Source of the DNA: Geosiphon pyriformis
Taxonomy: Eukaryota > Glomeromycota > Glomeromycetes > Archaeosporales > Geosiphonaceae
Assembly: GCA_016748015.1 (NCBI GenBank)
Contig: JAAOMT010000328.1
Location: forward strand, 388,955 to 452,954
DNA: 64,000 nucleotides
Reading direction: 5' to 3'
In this document: in pieces, positions 36,730-48,003 of the stretch
Numbering within the stretch: the first letter of the stretch is position 1
How the letters are laid out: each line of letters opens with the position of its first letter
Program-made: the position numbers and the translations under genes
Notes under the pieces: generated by a model
The model's input: only the letters and a program-made list of their open reading frames with translations
What the model was told of the DNA's origin: nothing
Databases searched by the model: none

Positions 36730-36942
36730 TTGGTATTCACTAACAATAGTCTCTACACTTGTACTTCTTTATGTGACTGTTGTTACTTCACTGTTGACAT
36801 TGTTATCAGACACTTTTAAGTCTGTTGTGATAGTAATAATAATTTATTATAATTAAAGGTTTCTTTGCAAAAACTTATTTTTCCAAATTTGAGGCATAGT
36901 AAATTGTGTGGTAACAGTTAAAGAGAGAAAAAAAAGTTTTTT
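36730..36942 (-). promoter_or_regulatory. L-d 5' UTR, presumed internal promoter
   Basis: 213 bases between the TSD and ORF1, A/T-rich, with an A-run and purine-rich start (on the minus strand AAAAAACTTTTTTTTCTCTC). NA leaders also begin with an A-run followed by CTCTTTCTCTC, so the two families may share a 5' motif. No clear promoter element was found. Confidence 0.4.
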
Positions 36943-36956
36943 ATATTCAAGTATAC

Positions 36957-37621
36957 TGTTATGGTTGAAACTTATACTTCTTATTAATTATCACATGTAT
37001 TAGCCATTGATGTTATATAAATTAGCCACTCTACTTTTAGAAGTGATCATTAATCTGATTATTGACCTGACTGTTAATCTGATCATTGACCACTTTTGAT
37101 AGTTATATAAGCAATGAATCTTTTAACTGTAGAAAAGCATATAAGAATCAAAGAAATAAAAGAAATAAAATAACAACTTCATCTCAATCCTTCTCTTATC
37201 ACTAATTTCTCTTTCCCTACTTTCAAGTATCTAAACATTTTAAAGATAAAAGATTATTTGTTGGTTATTTTTTACCCTTTTCCTGAAACATGTAATTGCA
37301 GCATTTGAAGATTATTAAATAAAACATAACTGAAGAGCACATCTGATACTTGATATTGAATTCTAAGAACGCTGACATGAGGCATAGAATTATACCAAGT
37401 GTGATCATTTGTTGACAATATGGACTATCCCTCTACCTTCAGATTCCCCAGTTATCTTTGAAAAGTATAGCGACTAAGATATTTTATGAGACTGATCTCA
37501 CACATTGAATCCATACTTATTCAATTTGCTCTTTGAAGTTGAATTCCCTTTGATTCCTTTCATTACTCTACAATCCTGTTCTCTCTTGCTATCTATTAGC
37601 TTGTTACTTCAATCTGTAACA
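36957..37621 (+). repeat. Solo LTR of Gy1 (Solo-1)
   Basis: 665 bp, TGTTATGG...CTGTAACA, with the 4-bp TSD ATAC on both sides (36953-36956 and 37622-37625). It interrupts ORF2 of L-c: AAGTATAC | LTR | ATACTATGAG joins to the sequence seen uninterrupted at 31508. It has four U3 repeat units and TATATAAG (37105-37112). It is probably the product of LTR-LTR recombination that removed the internal part. Confidence 0.95.
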
Positions 37622-38916
37622 ATACTATGAGCTGACCATCTCTGTGCCTGCAAGTTGGCTAGTCTGATTTTTGTAGCCATTTCAGCAATATCATTACTGT
37701 TCAATCTAACCAACAAATCTGTGATCTTGCTTTTTGCCTGTATGTCATCAATTTTAAATAAGTTGTACAAAGATGTGTGATGCATGGCACTGGCTGGGAA
37801 ATCACTGAGAGGTTTGCTTTCTTCTTCACAGTGGCTGAGATCTTTGAGTTCCATCTTTTGGCCCAACTATTTGGTATATGGGTTAATTGAGATCTAAATT
37901 CTATTGCTGGATTTAGTACACTATTGAAAATGTAAATTGCCTGTTTTTCAGTGATGTGTTTTTTCCTAATAACTCCACATACTGCTTTAATGTCAGATCC
38001 TATCATATTCAGCACAGTTTCATTTTTTCCATCTGCTTGAATCCATACTCCCAAATATCAGGTGCATGTAAATGGGTCCAGCAATCTCAAGGTTTGTTTG
38101 TTTGGACCAAATTTTAGTGGCTCAACTAACACTGATTTTTTCTTGGAGGGTCTGATCACCATTGTTTCAGTTTTATCTAAGTTGATCTCAATATCCACCA
38201 TTCTAAAAAAGGAGCTGGCTGTGTCCAGAATACTCTGCATTCCTTGTCTTGAGTTAGCTATTCACACTGTGTCATTGACAAAGGCAAGATAGTTTACTGA
38301 TGCTATTAGGGATTGTGTGTCTGCTTGATTGTCATTCAGCTATTAATTGGTATCCTTGGTTGTAATTTGCTTGTTTTACTTCACACAGTAAGGGGTCATA
38401 AAAGATCTTCCACATGATGGATGAGCTTGTTTCCCCTTGATCTAATCCATCTTGTACTTGATATTTATTACTTAATCCAAACTTAGTTATGATTCTATTA
38501 TTTCTATTGTTGTATATTAAGCCAAATAGCTCAGTAAACCTATTGTTCATCTTGATCCTTTTTAGTGCAGCTTCTATGGGTTTTCATTCCACTGAGTTGT
38601 ATACTTTTTTCATGTCCTGAAATGTGAACCAAGCCTCATTATCAAATTCTCTTGCATGCTCAGCAACAGCATTAATTACATAAATTGGCACTGCTGTAAA
38701 TGTATTCTTCAGAACTGAGATGTTATAACCTTTTAGAACATTGTGGAGCTTACATGCTTTTGATATTCTTGCAATTAAAATCTTTGTTAAGATCTTTCTA
38801 GTGCTTTCAATAAGTGTGATTGGCCTGGTGATGTCAATATTGCCACCCCATTCTTTTGGCTTTGAAATTAGTATGACCTGTGCTATTCTTCACTTCTTAG
38901 GCATGTTTGCTGCCTT
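37622..38916 (-). pseudogene. LINE ORF2, RT part (L-c)
   Basis: It reads from inside RT (VILISKPKE-like, near 38885) to the point where Solo-1 interrupts the linker. The catalytic box is F-V-N-D (38271-38282), again D to N. Stops at W codons (38580 and 38260 regions) and small deletions (near 38335, 37800) are present. Together with 27608-29480 it makes the 5'-truncated ORF2 of L-c. Confidence 0.88.
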
Positions 38917-38932
38917 GTTTGAAAAAGAAGAT

Positions 38933-39933
38933 GGCAGTAAGTGATTTGTTTTTAGTGATGGTTTGATTGGATTCCAAGAGACTTAAATAGTTCTGGGAAT
39001 TTGGGTTTTAGTAGTACCCAGTTCCCAAACTCCACTGATGTGATCCTGATGACTGTTGTAATAAGCTGGAGATTGGTTGATGCATTACCATTACCAATTG
39101 CCAGTTTTGTTGAGTGTAAGTGATTCTCAATCTTGGATTTCCAAATATTTGAGTTGAGTTTTGTGGCAGTGTTTGGAATTGTTGGGGTTGATATATAACC
39201 TGTGGCTGCAAGTAATATATTATTGGTGCTGGAGGCTGATAAATTGGTGGTAAGTATATTGTTTGTTGTGTCATTGATGTGTAATAAGGTTAATACAAGT
39301 CTTGATTTGGCCAGTAATTTGAAGTTTGAAATCGATGATTGGGATTTTGATGTTAATTGCCCAATCATTGATTATTAATTTGGGCATAACAGTCAACTCT
39401 GATGTAATCTTGTTTACCACAATTGTGGCAAATACAGATCTCTTGTTGCCATAATTGTCAATTTGATGATGATGTGAAACATGACTGATTCTAGTACTGG
39501 TTAAAGATTTTGGGATTGTCATAATGTTGTGATGGTTGATATATTGTTTGATTGTTGTTAGTTAAGTATCTCTCTATTTTCTGGTTGATTGACTTACTGA
39601 ATTGCTTTAGTTTAGAATCCAATTCAGATGATCTATTTATTGCCAAGTTTACAGCTTGAGCATGATTGGCTTTTAGCTTAGCTGATTTAAAATTTCTGGT
39701 GTGAGTGACAGCATTCTGGAGTCTTTATGCATGTATTGGATATATCTGTTGTAAAAGACTACTGTGCAGACCATGAATAAATTGATTTAAGATTTGTGGC
39801 ACAGTGAAGTAGTTCATGTTAATGGCTTGTATTTGATGCAGATTTCTATAGAAGTGTCTTAAATAAGTGGTGACTGCTTTAGTTTTTTCTTGTTTAATAG
39901 TCATGAAAGTATTGGCTAGACAATTGATGCTAT
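38933..39933 (-). pseudogene. Gy2 gag relic
   Basis: On the minus strand the coding trace starts near 39930 (CLANTFMTIKQEKTKAVTTY), runs through a helical gag region (SSELDSKLKQF near 39630), a degraded CCHC knuckle C-H-N-C-G-K-Q-D-Y-I-R-V-D-C (H replaced by Y, about 39425-39385), and a Q/P/Y-rich tail (39274-39010). Many stops and shifts break it. It differs from Gy1 gag in every part. The order and Q/P/Y-rich tail match what I recall of Rhizophagus gag-like proteins. Confidence 0.68.
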
Positions 39934-40519
39934 TGTTATGGGTTGAAGTAACAAGCTAATGGATAGCAAGGGGGAACAGAATTGTAGAGTGATGGAAATA
40001 ATCAAAGGGCTTTCAACTTTAATGAGTGAATTAAATAAGTATGAATTCAATGTACAAGATCAGTCTCATAAAATATCTCAGTCACTGTATTTTTCAAAAA
40101 TAACCAGGGGATCTAAAGGTAGAGGGATAGTCCATACTGTCAACAAATGATTATGCTTAGTATAATTCTATGCCTCATGTTGGCACTTTTAGAATTCAAT
40201 ATCAAGTATCAGATGTACTTTTCAGTCACATTTTATTTAATAGTCTTCAAATGCTGCAATTACACATTTCAGAAAAAGAATAGGTAAATGCCAACAAGTA
40301 GTCTTTTATCTTTAAGATGTTCAGATATTTGAAGGTAGAGAAAGGGAAATTAGCAATAAGAGAAGGATTGAGATGAAGTTGTTATTTTATTTTTTATTCA
40401 ACAGTCAGGTCATTGATTAGATCAATGATTACTTTCTAAAAATAAAGTGGCTAATTTATGTGACATCAATGGCTAATACATGTGATAATTAATAAGAAAT
40501 ATAAGTTTCAACCATAACA
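39934..40519 (-). repeat. 3' LTR of Gy1-c, lacking the TATA segment
   Basis: 586 bp, with the ends TGTTATGG and CCATAACA on the plus strand. Compared with other LTRs, about 60 bases around the TATA box and the AATGAATCTCTTAGC block are missing (near 40402), leaving about three U3 repeat units next to the AAATAAAATAAC segment. Confidence 0.88.
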
Positions 40520-41062
40520 TCATCCTCTCCAAAGAGATTGAGCTCCAGCAAAATCAAGCTATTTATGGTGTAATCTATTTGAAGGGTTTTATCTAACTCA
40601 AAGCTAACTAGTTTGTTGAAGTCTTTTGTGGATAAGATATATAACACTTGAGATGAAATGGGTTTTGTATCCAAGAGACCAAATATTTGTATTAGAGTTT
40701 TGGCTTTTTTAGCAATAGTTAAAACTCTTGGGACATCTAACTGTATAATGCCCAAAATTTCTGCCTGTATCTCTGAAGTTGTTTTTTTATGAGTTTTATA
40801 TCCTCTATAATTTCACCAAGGCAACCATAGAGTTCTAATTGCCTTCCATATGACAAGTTTTTGTCTGTGAGTAAGATTTCTTGGAGTGTTTTTCCAATTG
40901 TGTTGAAAAGTAGGAGTATTGCTGCTGTTATACTTTCCAACAGATATTTATCTATTTTACTACCAATTTTTTCTCTTCTGGTAGTAGTTTTCTTTGGTCT
41001 GATAACAGTATGTGTTCCACTGTTATCAGTTATGGTGGTCTGTTTTCCAATGATCAGAATAG

Positions 41063-41710
41063 TGTTATGGTTGAAACTTATACTTCTTATTAATTATCAC
41101 ATGTATTAGCCACTGATGTCACATAAATTAGCCACTCTATTTTTAGTAAGTGATCATTGACTTGATCAATGACCTGATCATTAACCTGATTATTGATCAC
41201 TTTTGACAGCTATATAAGAAATAAAGAAATAAAGAAATAAAGAAATAAAGAAATCAAGGAAATCAAATAAATAAAATAACAACTTTCATCTCAATTTTTT
41301 TCTTATCACTAATTTTCCTTTCTCTACTTTCAAGTATCTGAACATCTTAAAGATAAAAGATTACTTGTTGGTTATTTCCTACTCTTTTTTTGAAATGTGT
41401 AATTGTAGTATTTGAAGATTATTAAATAAAATGTGACTGAAGAATACATCTGATACCTGATATTGAATTCTAAGAGCGTCAATGTGAGGCATAGAATTAT
41501 ACCAGGTGTGATCATTTGTTGACAGTATGGACTATCCCTCTATTTTCAAATTCTCTGGTTATCTTTGAAAAGTATAGTGACTGATCTCACACATTGAATC
41601 CATACTTATTCAATTTGCTCTTTGAAGTTGAATTCCCTTTGATTCCTTTCATCACCCTACAATTCTGTTCTCCCTTGCTATCCATTAGCTTATTACTCCA
41701 ACCCATAACA
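41063..41710 (+). repeat. 5' LTR of Gy1-d
   Basis: 648 bp, TGTTATGG...CCATAACA. Four U3 repeat units, TATATAAG (41211-41218), then a short AAATAAAG tandem run (41220-41253) in the leader that is not seen in most other LTRs. Confidence 0.94.
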
Positions 41711-41716
41711 TAAAAG

Positions 41717-41734
41717 TGGTGCTTCCTGTAAGGT
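41717..41734 (+). other. Putative primer-binding site of Gy1-d
   Basis: TGGTGCTTCCTGTAAGGT six bases after the LTR; same as in Gy1-a. Confidence 0.6.
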
Positions 41735-42041
41735 TGTCAAAATCCACTCTGTTTCCTATTATATGGGTGATTATTCATACCTGCCACAACAATCAGAAGA
41801 ACACTTTAAAGCACACAACAAAAATGATCTAGACTTTATTAAACTCAATCCTTTGTCTTTCTGCTTGATTTGCTTCCCCATTGAAAATCAATCCAGTAGA
41901 CAATTCTAAGATTTTTAGAACTGGTTCCTAAACAAGCATTCAGCTGAAACCTACACAGCCTATACAACTTATTACTTTGATCAAGCTTATTTTGAAGACA
42001 AATTTGAAGAAAAAAACAACAGCATCAATCAACTTTTATAC

Positions 42042-42744
42042 TGTTATGGGTTGGAGTAATAAGCTAATGAATAGCAAGGGAGAACAGGATTGTAGGGTGA
42101 TGAAAATAATCAAAAGGGATTCAACTTCAATGAGCAAATTAAATGAGTATGGATTCAATGAGTGAGATCAGTCTCATAAAATATCTCAGTCACTATTCTT
42201 TTCAAAGATAACTGGGAATCTAAAAGTAGAGGGATAGTCCATACTGTTAACAATTGATCACCATTGGTATGTATTCTATGCCTTCACGTCAGCGCTCTTA
42301 AAATTCAATATCAGGTATCAACTTGTGCTCTTCAGTCATGTTTATACAAATAGTCTTCAAATACTACTATTATTCAAACAGGAAAAGACCAACAAGTAAT
42401 TTTTTTATCTTAAGATGTTCGAATACTTGAAGATAGGGAAAGAGAAATTAGCGATAAGAGAGTGATTGAGATAAAAGTTGTTATTTTTATTTATTTGATT
42501 CTTGTCTGAGAGATGATTTTCTACAGCTAAGAGACTCATCGCTTATATAGCTATTGAAAATGGTCAATAACCAGGTCAATGACTAGGTCAATAATCAGGT
42601 CAATGATCAGGTCAAGGATCAGGTCAAGGATCAGGTCAATGATTAGGTCAACAATCACTATCTAAAAATAGAGTGGCTAATTATATGACATCAGTGGCTA
42701 ATACATGTGATAACTAATAAAAATTATGGGTTTCAACCATAACA
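42042..42744 (-). repeat. Solo LTR of Gy1 (Solo-2)
   Basis: 703 bp, minus strand, inserted in gag of Gy1-d with TSD ATAC (42038-42041 and 42745-42748). Eight U3 units (GGTCAATGATCA type, 42562-42660). The flanks join to TTTTATACTCAACAACC, matching gag of sister copies in frame context. Confidence 0.95.
42562..42660 (-). repeat. 12-bp minisatellite in U3 of Solo-2 (8 units)
   Basis: Tandem units of the form GGTCAATGATCA with changes (GGTCAAGGATCA twice). The same unit occurs in every Gy1 LTR in varying number. Confidence 0.9.
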
Positions 42745-43992
42745 ATACTCAACAACCTTTGAACAACAGCCCTCTGATTTTGAATATCTGAATCATCAAA
42801 TCCACATTTGGATTGCTGCCCATCAATCAACAGAAACTCCTCTTGAAACAAAAGAAGAAAGCTATCAAACTGCTCCTGTTTTTGATCTCTTTTCAAGTGA
42901 ATCAAAATACTCCACACAAACAGTTACACCTGAACTAATGGCTCAAAACCCTCTACAACAAAACATTCTGATCACCCTCCAATATATACAGACTGCTTTA
43001 GGGTAAAGAAACAACATCCCATTACTGTTATTCAAAGGTAATGCCCAAGATCCAATCAAATAGCTGGATGATTTTGAGAAAGCTGCCACAGTAAACCAAT
43101 ATGATAATGAATACAAGTTCTAAATTGTTGGTGGCTACCTCCAAGACTCTCCTGCTACTTGGTTCTCACAAGAAACCAATGCCAATGCTCAATAAAGAAT
43201 TATTAGATAGGCACCAGCAAATGCTGGAGAAGACAACATCTCTTTCACTATCTGGTTTGAAATGAAATTTAGAACTCTCATCTTAATCTCAAAATGGCAT
43301 ATGGAATTAGAAAGAAGAACTCAAGGTTCTGGTAAGGTTGTGACAGAATATGCCAAAGCAATAAGAAAACTCATTAAATGGGTGGACTCTAGAAAAAATT
43401 GGACAGAAGAGCAGAAAATACATTCCTTCACAAAAAGACTGAGAACTGATCTATCATATGCTTTTTGGCTTCTCCTGGCCTTGAAAAATAATCCCACAAT
43501 GGATATGGCCATTGAACTTGCTCAGAGAATAGAAGACAATCAAAGGATGCACCTAGGATCTACACTTCCAGTCTTTGCTCCCTCTCCCCAAATGGCTGCT
43601 ATCTCTTTCACTGTTCAAACTCAAGACCCAAATGAACAGTTAATAGATAAACTTACAGCTAATCTTACACGGCTATTAGAACCATTAGCCCAAGCAGTCA
43701 GAGACAACCAGCAATCCCAAAGACCCAGATTTGAACTCTGCTTTAATCAACCCCAGCAACCACCATATCAAAGACAACAAAATTGTGGTCCACCTGTGTG
43801 CTATCACTGTAGACTAACTGGACACTTTTCTAGAGACTGTAACAATGCCCCATTGCCTCCTCCAGCTCCCCGAAATAATGATATCCAGAATAACAAATTC
43901 TACAATAATAATGTTTCCAATCAAAAACCCAATCATGCCAACATCAATTTTTTTGGAGAGGATCCCTTAGTTGAAGCTACTGTTTACCAGCC

Positions 43993-43999
43993 TTTAAAC
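43993..43999 (+). promoter_or_regulatory. Predicted -1 frameshift site TTTAAAC (Gy1-d)
   Basis: Same context as in Gy1-a: CC TTTAAAC TGG TAG. Here gag is open for 247 codons up to this point and the stop follows, so the arrangement is clear. Confidence 0.7.
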
Positions 44000-46583
44000 T
44001 GGTAGGTGCATTTCCAAAGGATGAGAGTACAAGCCAACCAGAAAAAAACTCCTTTTATGCTTTTAACCTAACTGATAATGATCATAATATGGATGAACTA
44101 GCAATCAACACCTCTGAATCAACCAGAAAGAAGAAGAAAGTCAAGATTGATTTTGTCTTGGACCCAAACAAAGCATCCAAATTATCTGCTAATAACAATG
44201 AACCACCAAAGACTAAGGTTTTTAAAAATCCTCCAAAGTTGGAACCATCAAAAATTGTACAAAAATCTGGACCCTATTCTGTTGTTAAAGATCTCATGGA
44301 AACCCCAGCACACATTACATTTGGCCAACTAATGACCCATCCACTGTTCAGAAAAGATTTTTGCAAATCATTGATACCAAAGAAGAAGACACCAAAGACC
44401 AACAAACACTCTCGCCAAGCTGGACTTGCTGACAACAACAATGTCATACCTCTTATTTGTAAGGCCCAAGTGGCTGGTTACTTCATTGATCTAATCCTGG
44501 ATAGTGGATCATCTGTTAGCATCATTGCCAAACACTTCTTAGAAGCAATTGGCAGAAAGATTGATGAACCATTCACATGACCAATAACCAATGTACATGG
44601 TGACAAAAAGAAAGATCTGGGCATAGCCAAAGCTGTTTCTGTTCGAATCAATGGCATCTGTATTGAAACTGACATGGAAGTGTCTGAAGCAAAAGAATAC
44701 ACCATAATAGTTGGCAATGAATGGCTCAAGAAAGCAAAAGCCTTGCTTGATTATGAACTTTGTGAACTAACCATCAGATGTGGTGAAAAACCCATTGTGG
44801 TTAAGTGTCGCCATTGAACAACTCCTCCAGTATCCAAACAAAGCCAAAAAGAAGAGCAATCAGATGAGTCAGATGATGAAAAAAGTGATGAAGAAGATAA
44901 ACAAGAAGAACAAAAAGAAACTGCTGAACTTGCCTATACCATCTTTACCAGCAACGGCAAACCATTAGATAATGTCAAAGCAGATAAAGAAGAAATCATG
45001 GTAAATGGCAAGCTAATCTGCTGGTCCTATTATAATATTCTTAGAAGAATCTTTGACCGAAAGCCTGGCAAGAAAGCCAAATACAGCTATTGGTGGCATG
45101 ACTCTTGTGCCAGATGCTGGTGCAATAAACCTTTGTATTTGCCAAGTGATGAATGCAAATCCTGCCTAATCTATTACAAAGATTGGAAACCAATCAGTTT
45201 AATACCCAGAGAAGAAATAAAAAAAATACAGAAGTTCTTTGAAAATAAACCACCTAAGATTTAATCACTTGTTATAGAACAAAGAAAATCTTTCCCAAAA
45301 GAAAGAAAAGTAGATATTGAAAACCTATTGGTTAGAAACAGCCCAGTTATCTCAAAAGAAGGTGATACCCTTGGACAAACCCATGTGATACAACACACTA
45401 TCACCACCAAAGAAACTTGCTCATCTATTTGAAGCCTTATCAATCCAATCGTCATAATGATGAGTTTATCAAGAAAGAGATAAACCAGATGAAAGATCTT
45501 GAATTCATACAAGAAACCAAAAGTGAATGGGCTTTCTCAGTTGTAGTGGTATTCAAGAAAGGTGGAACCCTATGCTTCTGTGTCGACCACCATCAATTAA
45601 ATGCCATCATTATAAGAGACATGTACCCACTCCCCAAAATTGATGCAATGCTAGACAAATTCAATGGTGCTGCTTTCTTCTCAACTATTGACTTAACTGC
45701 TGAATTCTGACAAGTAGAGATGAATTCAGAAACCAGAAAAAAAACTGCCTTCATTACCAAGTGTGGCACTTATGAATTTATGGTTATGTCTTTTAGTTTC
45801 ACAAATGCCCCTCCCATCTTTCAACATCTAATGGACAAGGTTTTTGACCTGCTCAGAAATGCTGGTCTTAAGATCAACCCAATCAAATCTTTCTTTGGAT
45901 GTCAATCCACTCCGTTTCTTGGTCATTTTATTAGAAAAAAATAGAATTTTCCCTAATCTAGCTAAAATTGAAAAAGTCCAGAACATTAGACAACCAATGA
46001 ATGTTCTTGAACTACACTCCTTCTTTGGTTTGGCTTCTTACTATTGCAAATTCATCAATGATTTCTCCAAAATTGCTTTTTCTCTCAACCAGCTACTCAG
46101 AAAAAATGTTAATTACCACTGGGAACACATCAGTAAAAAGCCTTTGAAATTCTGAAGGAAAAACTTGTTACTGAAACAATCCTTAAGCAACCTGACCTGG
46201 ACCAATCTTTTATTCTCCACACTAATGCATCTGGTTATGAACTTGGTGCTGTACTCTCACAAAAAAATGAAGATGGCAGAGAACATGCCATAGCATATGC
46301 CAGTAGATTTTTTACACTAGTGAAAAAGAACTATTCAGTAACTGAACAAGAATGCTTAGCAGTAGTTTGGGCTACTAGCTATTGAGACCAATATCTTTTT
46401 GGTGCCAAATTCCTAGTAGTAACAGATCATCAAGTCTTGGTTTGGCTATGCAATAAAAAGAATCTGGAACATAAACAAATAACTTGTTGGATACTCCATC
46501 TGGATGAATTCAACTATGATATTTAACACTGCAAAGTAGCTAATCATCAAAATGCAGACACTCTTTCTAGACTTACCATCTAG
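44000..46583 (+). pseudogene. Gy1-d pol: protease, RT (catalytic part deleted), RNase H
   Basis: Protease has D-S-G-S-S-V-S (44502-44525). The acidic stretch (44845-44920) and cysteine cluster C-A-R-C-W-C...C-K-S-C (45108-45165) follow. RT begins normally (FCVDHHQLN, MSFSFTN), but at about 45840 MDKVF joins directly to DLLRNAGLK, so some 30 codons with YLDD are missing. In intact copies the lost part lies between two KVF(E/D) codon runs, so slippage is likely. RNase H (HTNASGYELGAVL) has D to N. It ends at TAG 46581. Confidence 0.87.
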
Positions 46584-46650
46584 TGACAATACAACCTCTC
46601 AAACCAAACCAACTTAATTATTAATAACTCTCCCACAAACAAACACAATA

Positions 46651-47962
46651 ATGGACTTGGACAACTATTCTGCTTTAATAGAATTTTTGGGTAAAGAACA
46701 ATACCCACTGGACTACACTCAACAACAAAGAGAACATTTACACAAACAATCAAATTTCTATTTGATTCGCCAGAACCAATTATACAAAAGAAACAGAAAA
46801 AATCTTGACTGCCCCCAGAGAGTTATAAAATTTGAAGAAAGAAAAATTGTAATCTACAATATGCATACTGATCCATTAGCTAGACACTTTGAAAAAACAA
46901 AGACAATACAGAAAACTTTAGCTTGCTATTATTGGCCTACCTTGGGAAAAGACATTGCTGAATACATCAAAACCTGTAACATTTACCAAAGAAAAGACAA
47001 ACCCAATAGAAAAAAAGATATCCATCCAATTTCTGTTGGTTAACCATTTGACAGAATTGGTATAAATATTGTTGGACTTTTAACAATAACTCTTGATGGC
47101 AACAGATATATTATTATAGCTATTGACTATCTTACAAAGTGAGTAGAAACAAAAGCCACTTCAGATCAAACAGCAGTCTCAATAGCCAATTTCATTTATA
47201 AAGATATCATTTGCTGTCATGGCTGCCCCAAAAAACCTTTATCTGATAGAGGAAGAGCTTTTTTCAGTACACTGGTTGAAGAACTTTGTAGGAAAATGGG
47301 AATATGTCATAAACTTTCCTCCCCTTACCACCCTCAAACAAATGGCCTAGTGGAACATTCAATAGAACATTATGTGAAACTTTAGCCAAAACCAGTAAAG
47401 AAACAAACTTATGGGACAAAGTACTGCTTTCAGCTTTGTTTGCTTATAAAACTGTGAATCATGACATAACAAGTTATGAACTTTTTTATCTGCTCTATGG
47501 ACACATGGCAAAACTACCAATAGAAACTGACATTGAAACAATACCCTTTGAAGAGATCACAATAGGAATTACAAAGACATTTTGCAAAGAAGACTTAATA
47601 CCCTTCTTAACTCATTGGTAGAAGCATGAATAATTGCTTTTGAAAAGATAAAACAGTTCCAATAAAAGCTTAAGAAAAAAAAAACCTGTAAAACACTTTT
47701 TTTAAGTGTTAGTAATTTGGTACTAGAATACCATTTAGACAGAGACAATGTTTATGATGATAAATTTTCTAGCTGATAGAAAGGACCCTTTATAGTCAAC
47801 AAAGTTTTGAACAATAGTTTTTATATTCTTCAAGATCAATTTGAAACAATCTTCAATGATCATTCTGTTCATGGTATATGACTCAAAAAATATCATAAAC
47901 GACCTAATTGGTTGTCTGTTGTGGTAATACTGACTCAAATGACCAGCAAAAATCAAGTATAA
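46651..47962 (+). pseudogene. Gy1-d integrase ORF
   Basis: ATG 46651 (MDLDNYSALIEF) to TAA 47960. The HHCC finger has lost one C (CNIYQ). The DDE core is disrupted by TAA at 47041, TGA at 47140 and a frameshift near 47356. The GPF module (KGPF, 47785 region) is preceded by a stop at W. There are 67 bases between the RNase H stop and this ATG, as in Gy1-a. Confidence 0.86.
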
Positions 47963-48003
47963 ATAAATGCACCATTTCCAAAACAGAGGTATCTTCAATC
48001 AAC

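Larger units (their letters stand above)
29481..36942 (-). mobile_element. Near-complete LINE copy L-d (ORF1, ORF2, 3' UTR)
   Basis: About 7.46 kb: 5' UTR (36942-36730), ORF1, overlapping ORF2, 3' UTR (29622-29494) and poly-T (29485-29493). A perfect 13-bp TSD ATATTCAAGTATA lies at 29468-29480 and 36943-36955, within ORF2 of L-c. The shared TSD shows that the 5' end is the true end of this insertion. AP endonuclease, RT, RNase H and a C-terminal zinc knuckle place it among I/Jockey-like LINEs with RNase H. Confidence 0.93.
27499..38916 (-). mobile_element. LINE copy L-c, 5'-truncated in RT; holds L-d and a solo LTR
   Basis: L-c's own sequence is 38916-37622, 36956-36943 and 29480-27499 (minus). 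Poly-T is at 27499-27508. It starts inside RT (KAANM... near 38916), so it was 5'-truncated at insertion. A 16-bp TSD GTTTGAAARRGAAGAT flanks the whole block (27483-27498 and 38917-38932). L-d was inserted with a 13-bp TSD, and Solo-1 with a 4-bp TSD right beside it. Confidence 0.92.
23965..39933 (-). mobile_element. Relic of a second gypsy family (Gy2), split by later insertions
   Basis: Three pieces read as one minus-strand element once the insertions are removed: gag relic 39933 to 38917, then 27498 to 26641, then 24227 to 23965. The joins are marked by TSDs of L-c (16 bp, 27483-27498 and 38917-38932) and NA-3 (16 bp, 24212-24227 and 26641-26656). The content resembles gag-pol proteins I know from Rhizophagus genomes: CCHC gag, aspartic protease region, and a zinc-ribbon-like spacer. 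No LTR or RT of Gy2 is in the window. Confidence 0.75.
41745..44005 (+). pseudogene. Gy1-d gag, split by Solo-2
   Basis: N-terminal part 41745-42041, then 42749-44005. The stretch from 43262 to the stop (TAG 44003) is fully open for 247 codons and holds the ELAQRIEDNQRM helix, the knuckle C-Y-H-C-R-L-T-G-H-F-S-R-D-C (43799-43840) and the N-rich tail. Upstream stops at 43003, 43060, 43121 and 43192 are at W or Q codons of sisters. This is the best-preserved gag C-terminus. Confidence 0.88.

Noticed and set aside
31824-36856. Several plus-strand frames of 80-180 codons
   Set aside because: They are shadows opposite the LINE ORF1 and ORF2 of L-d; the minus-strand frames carry all recognisable motifs.
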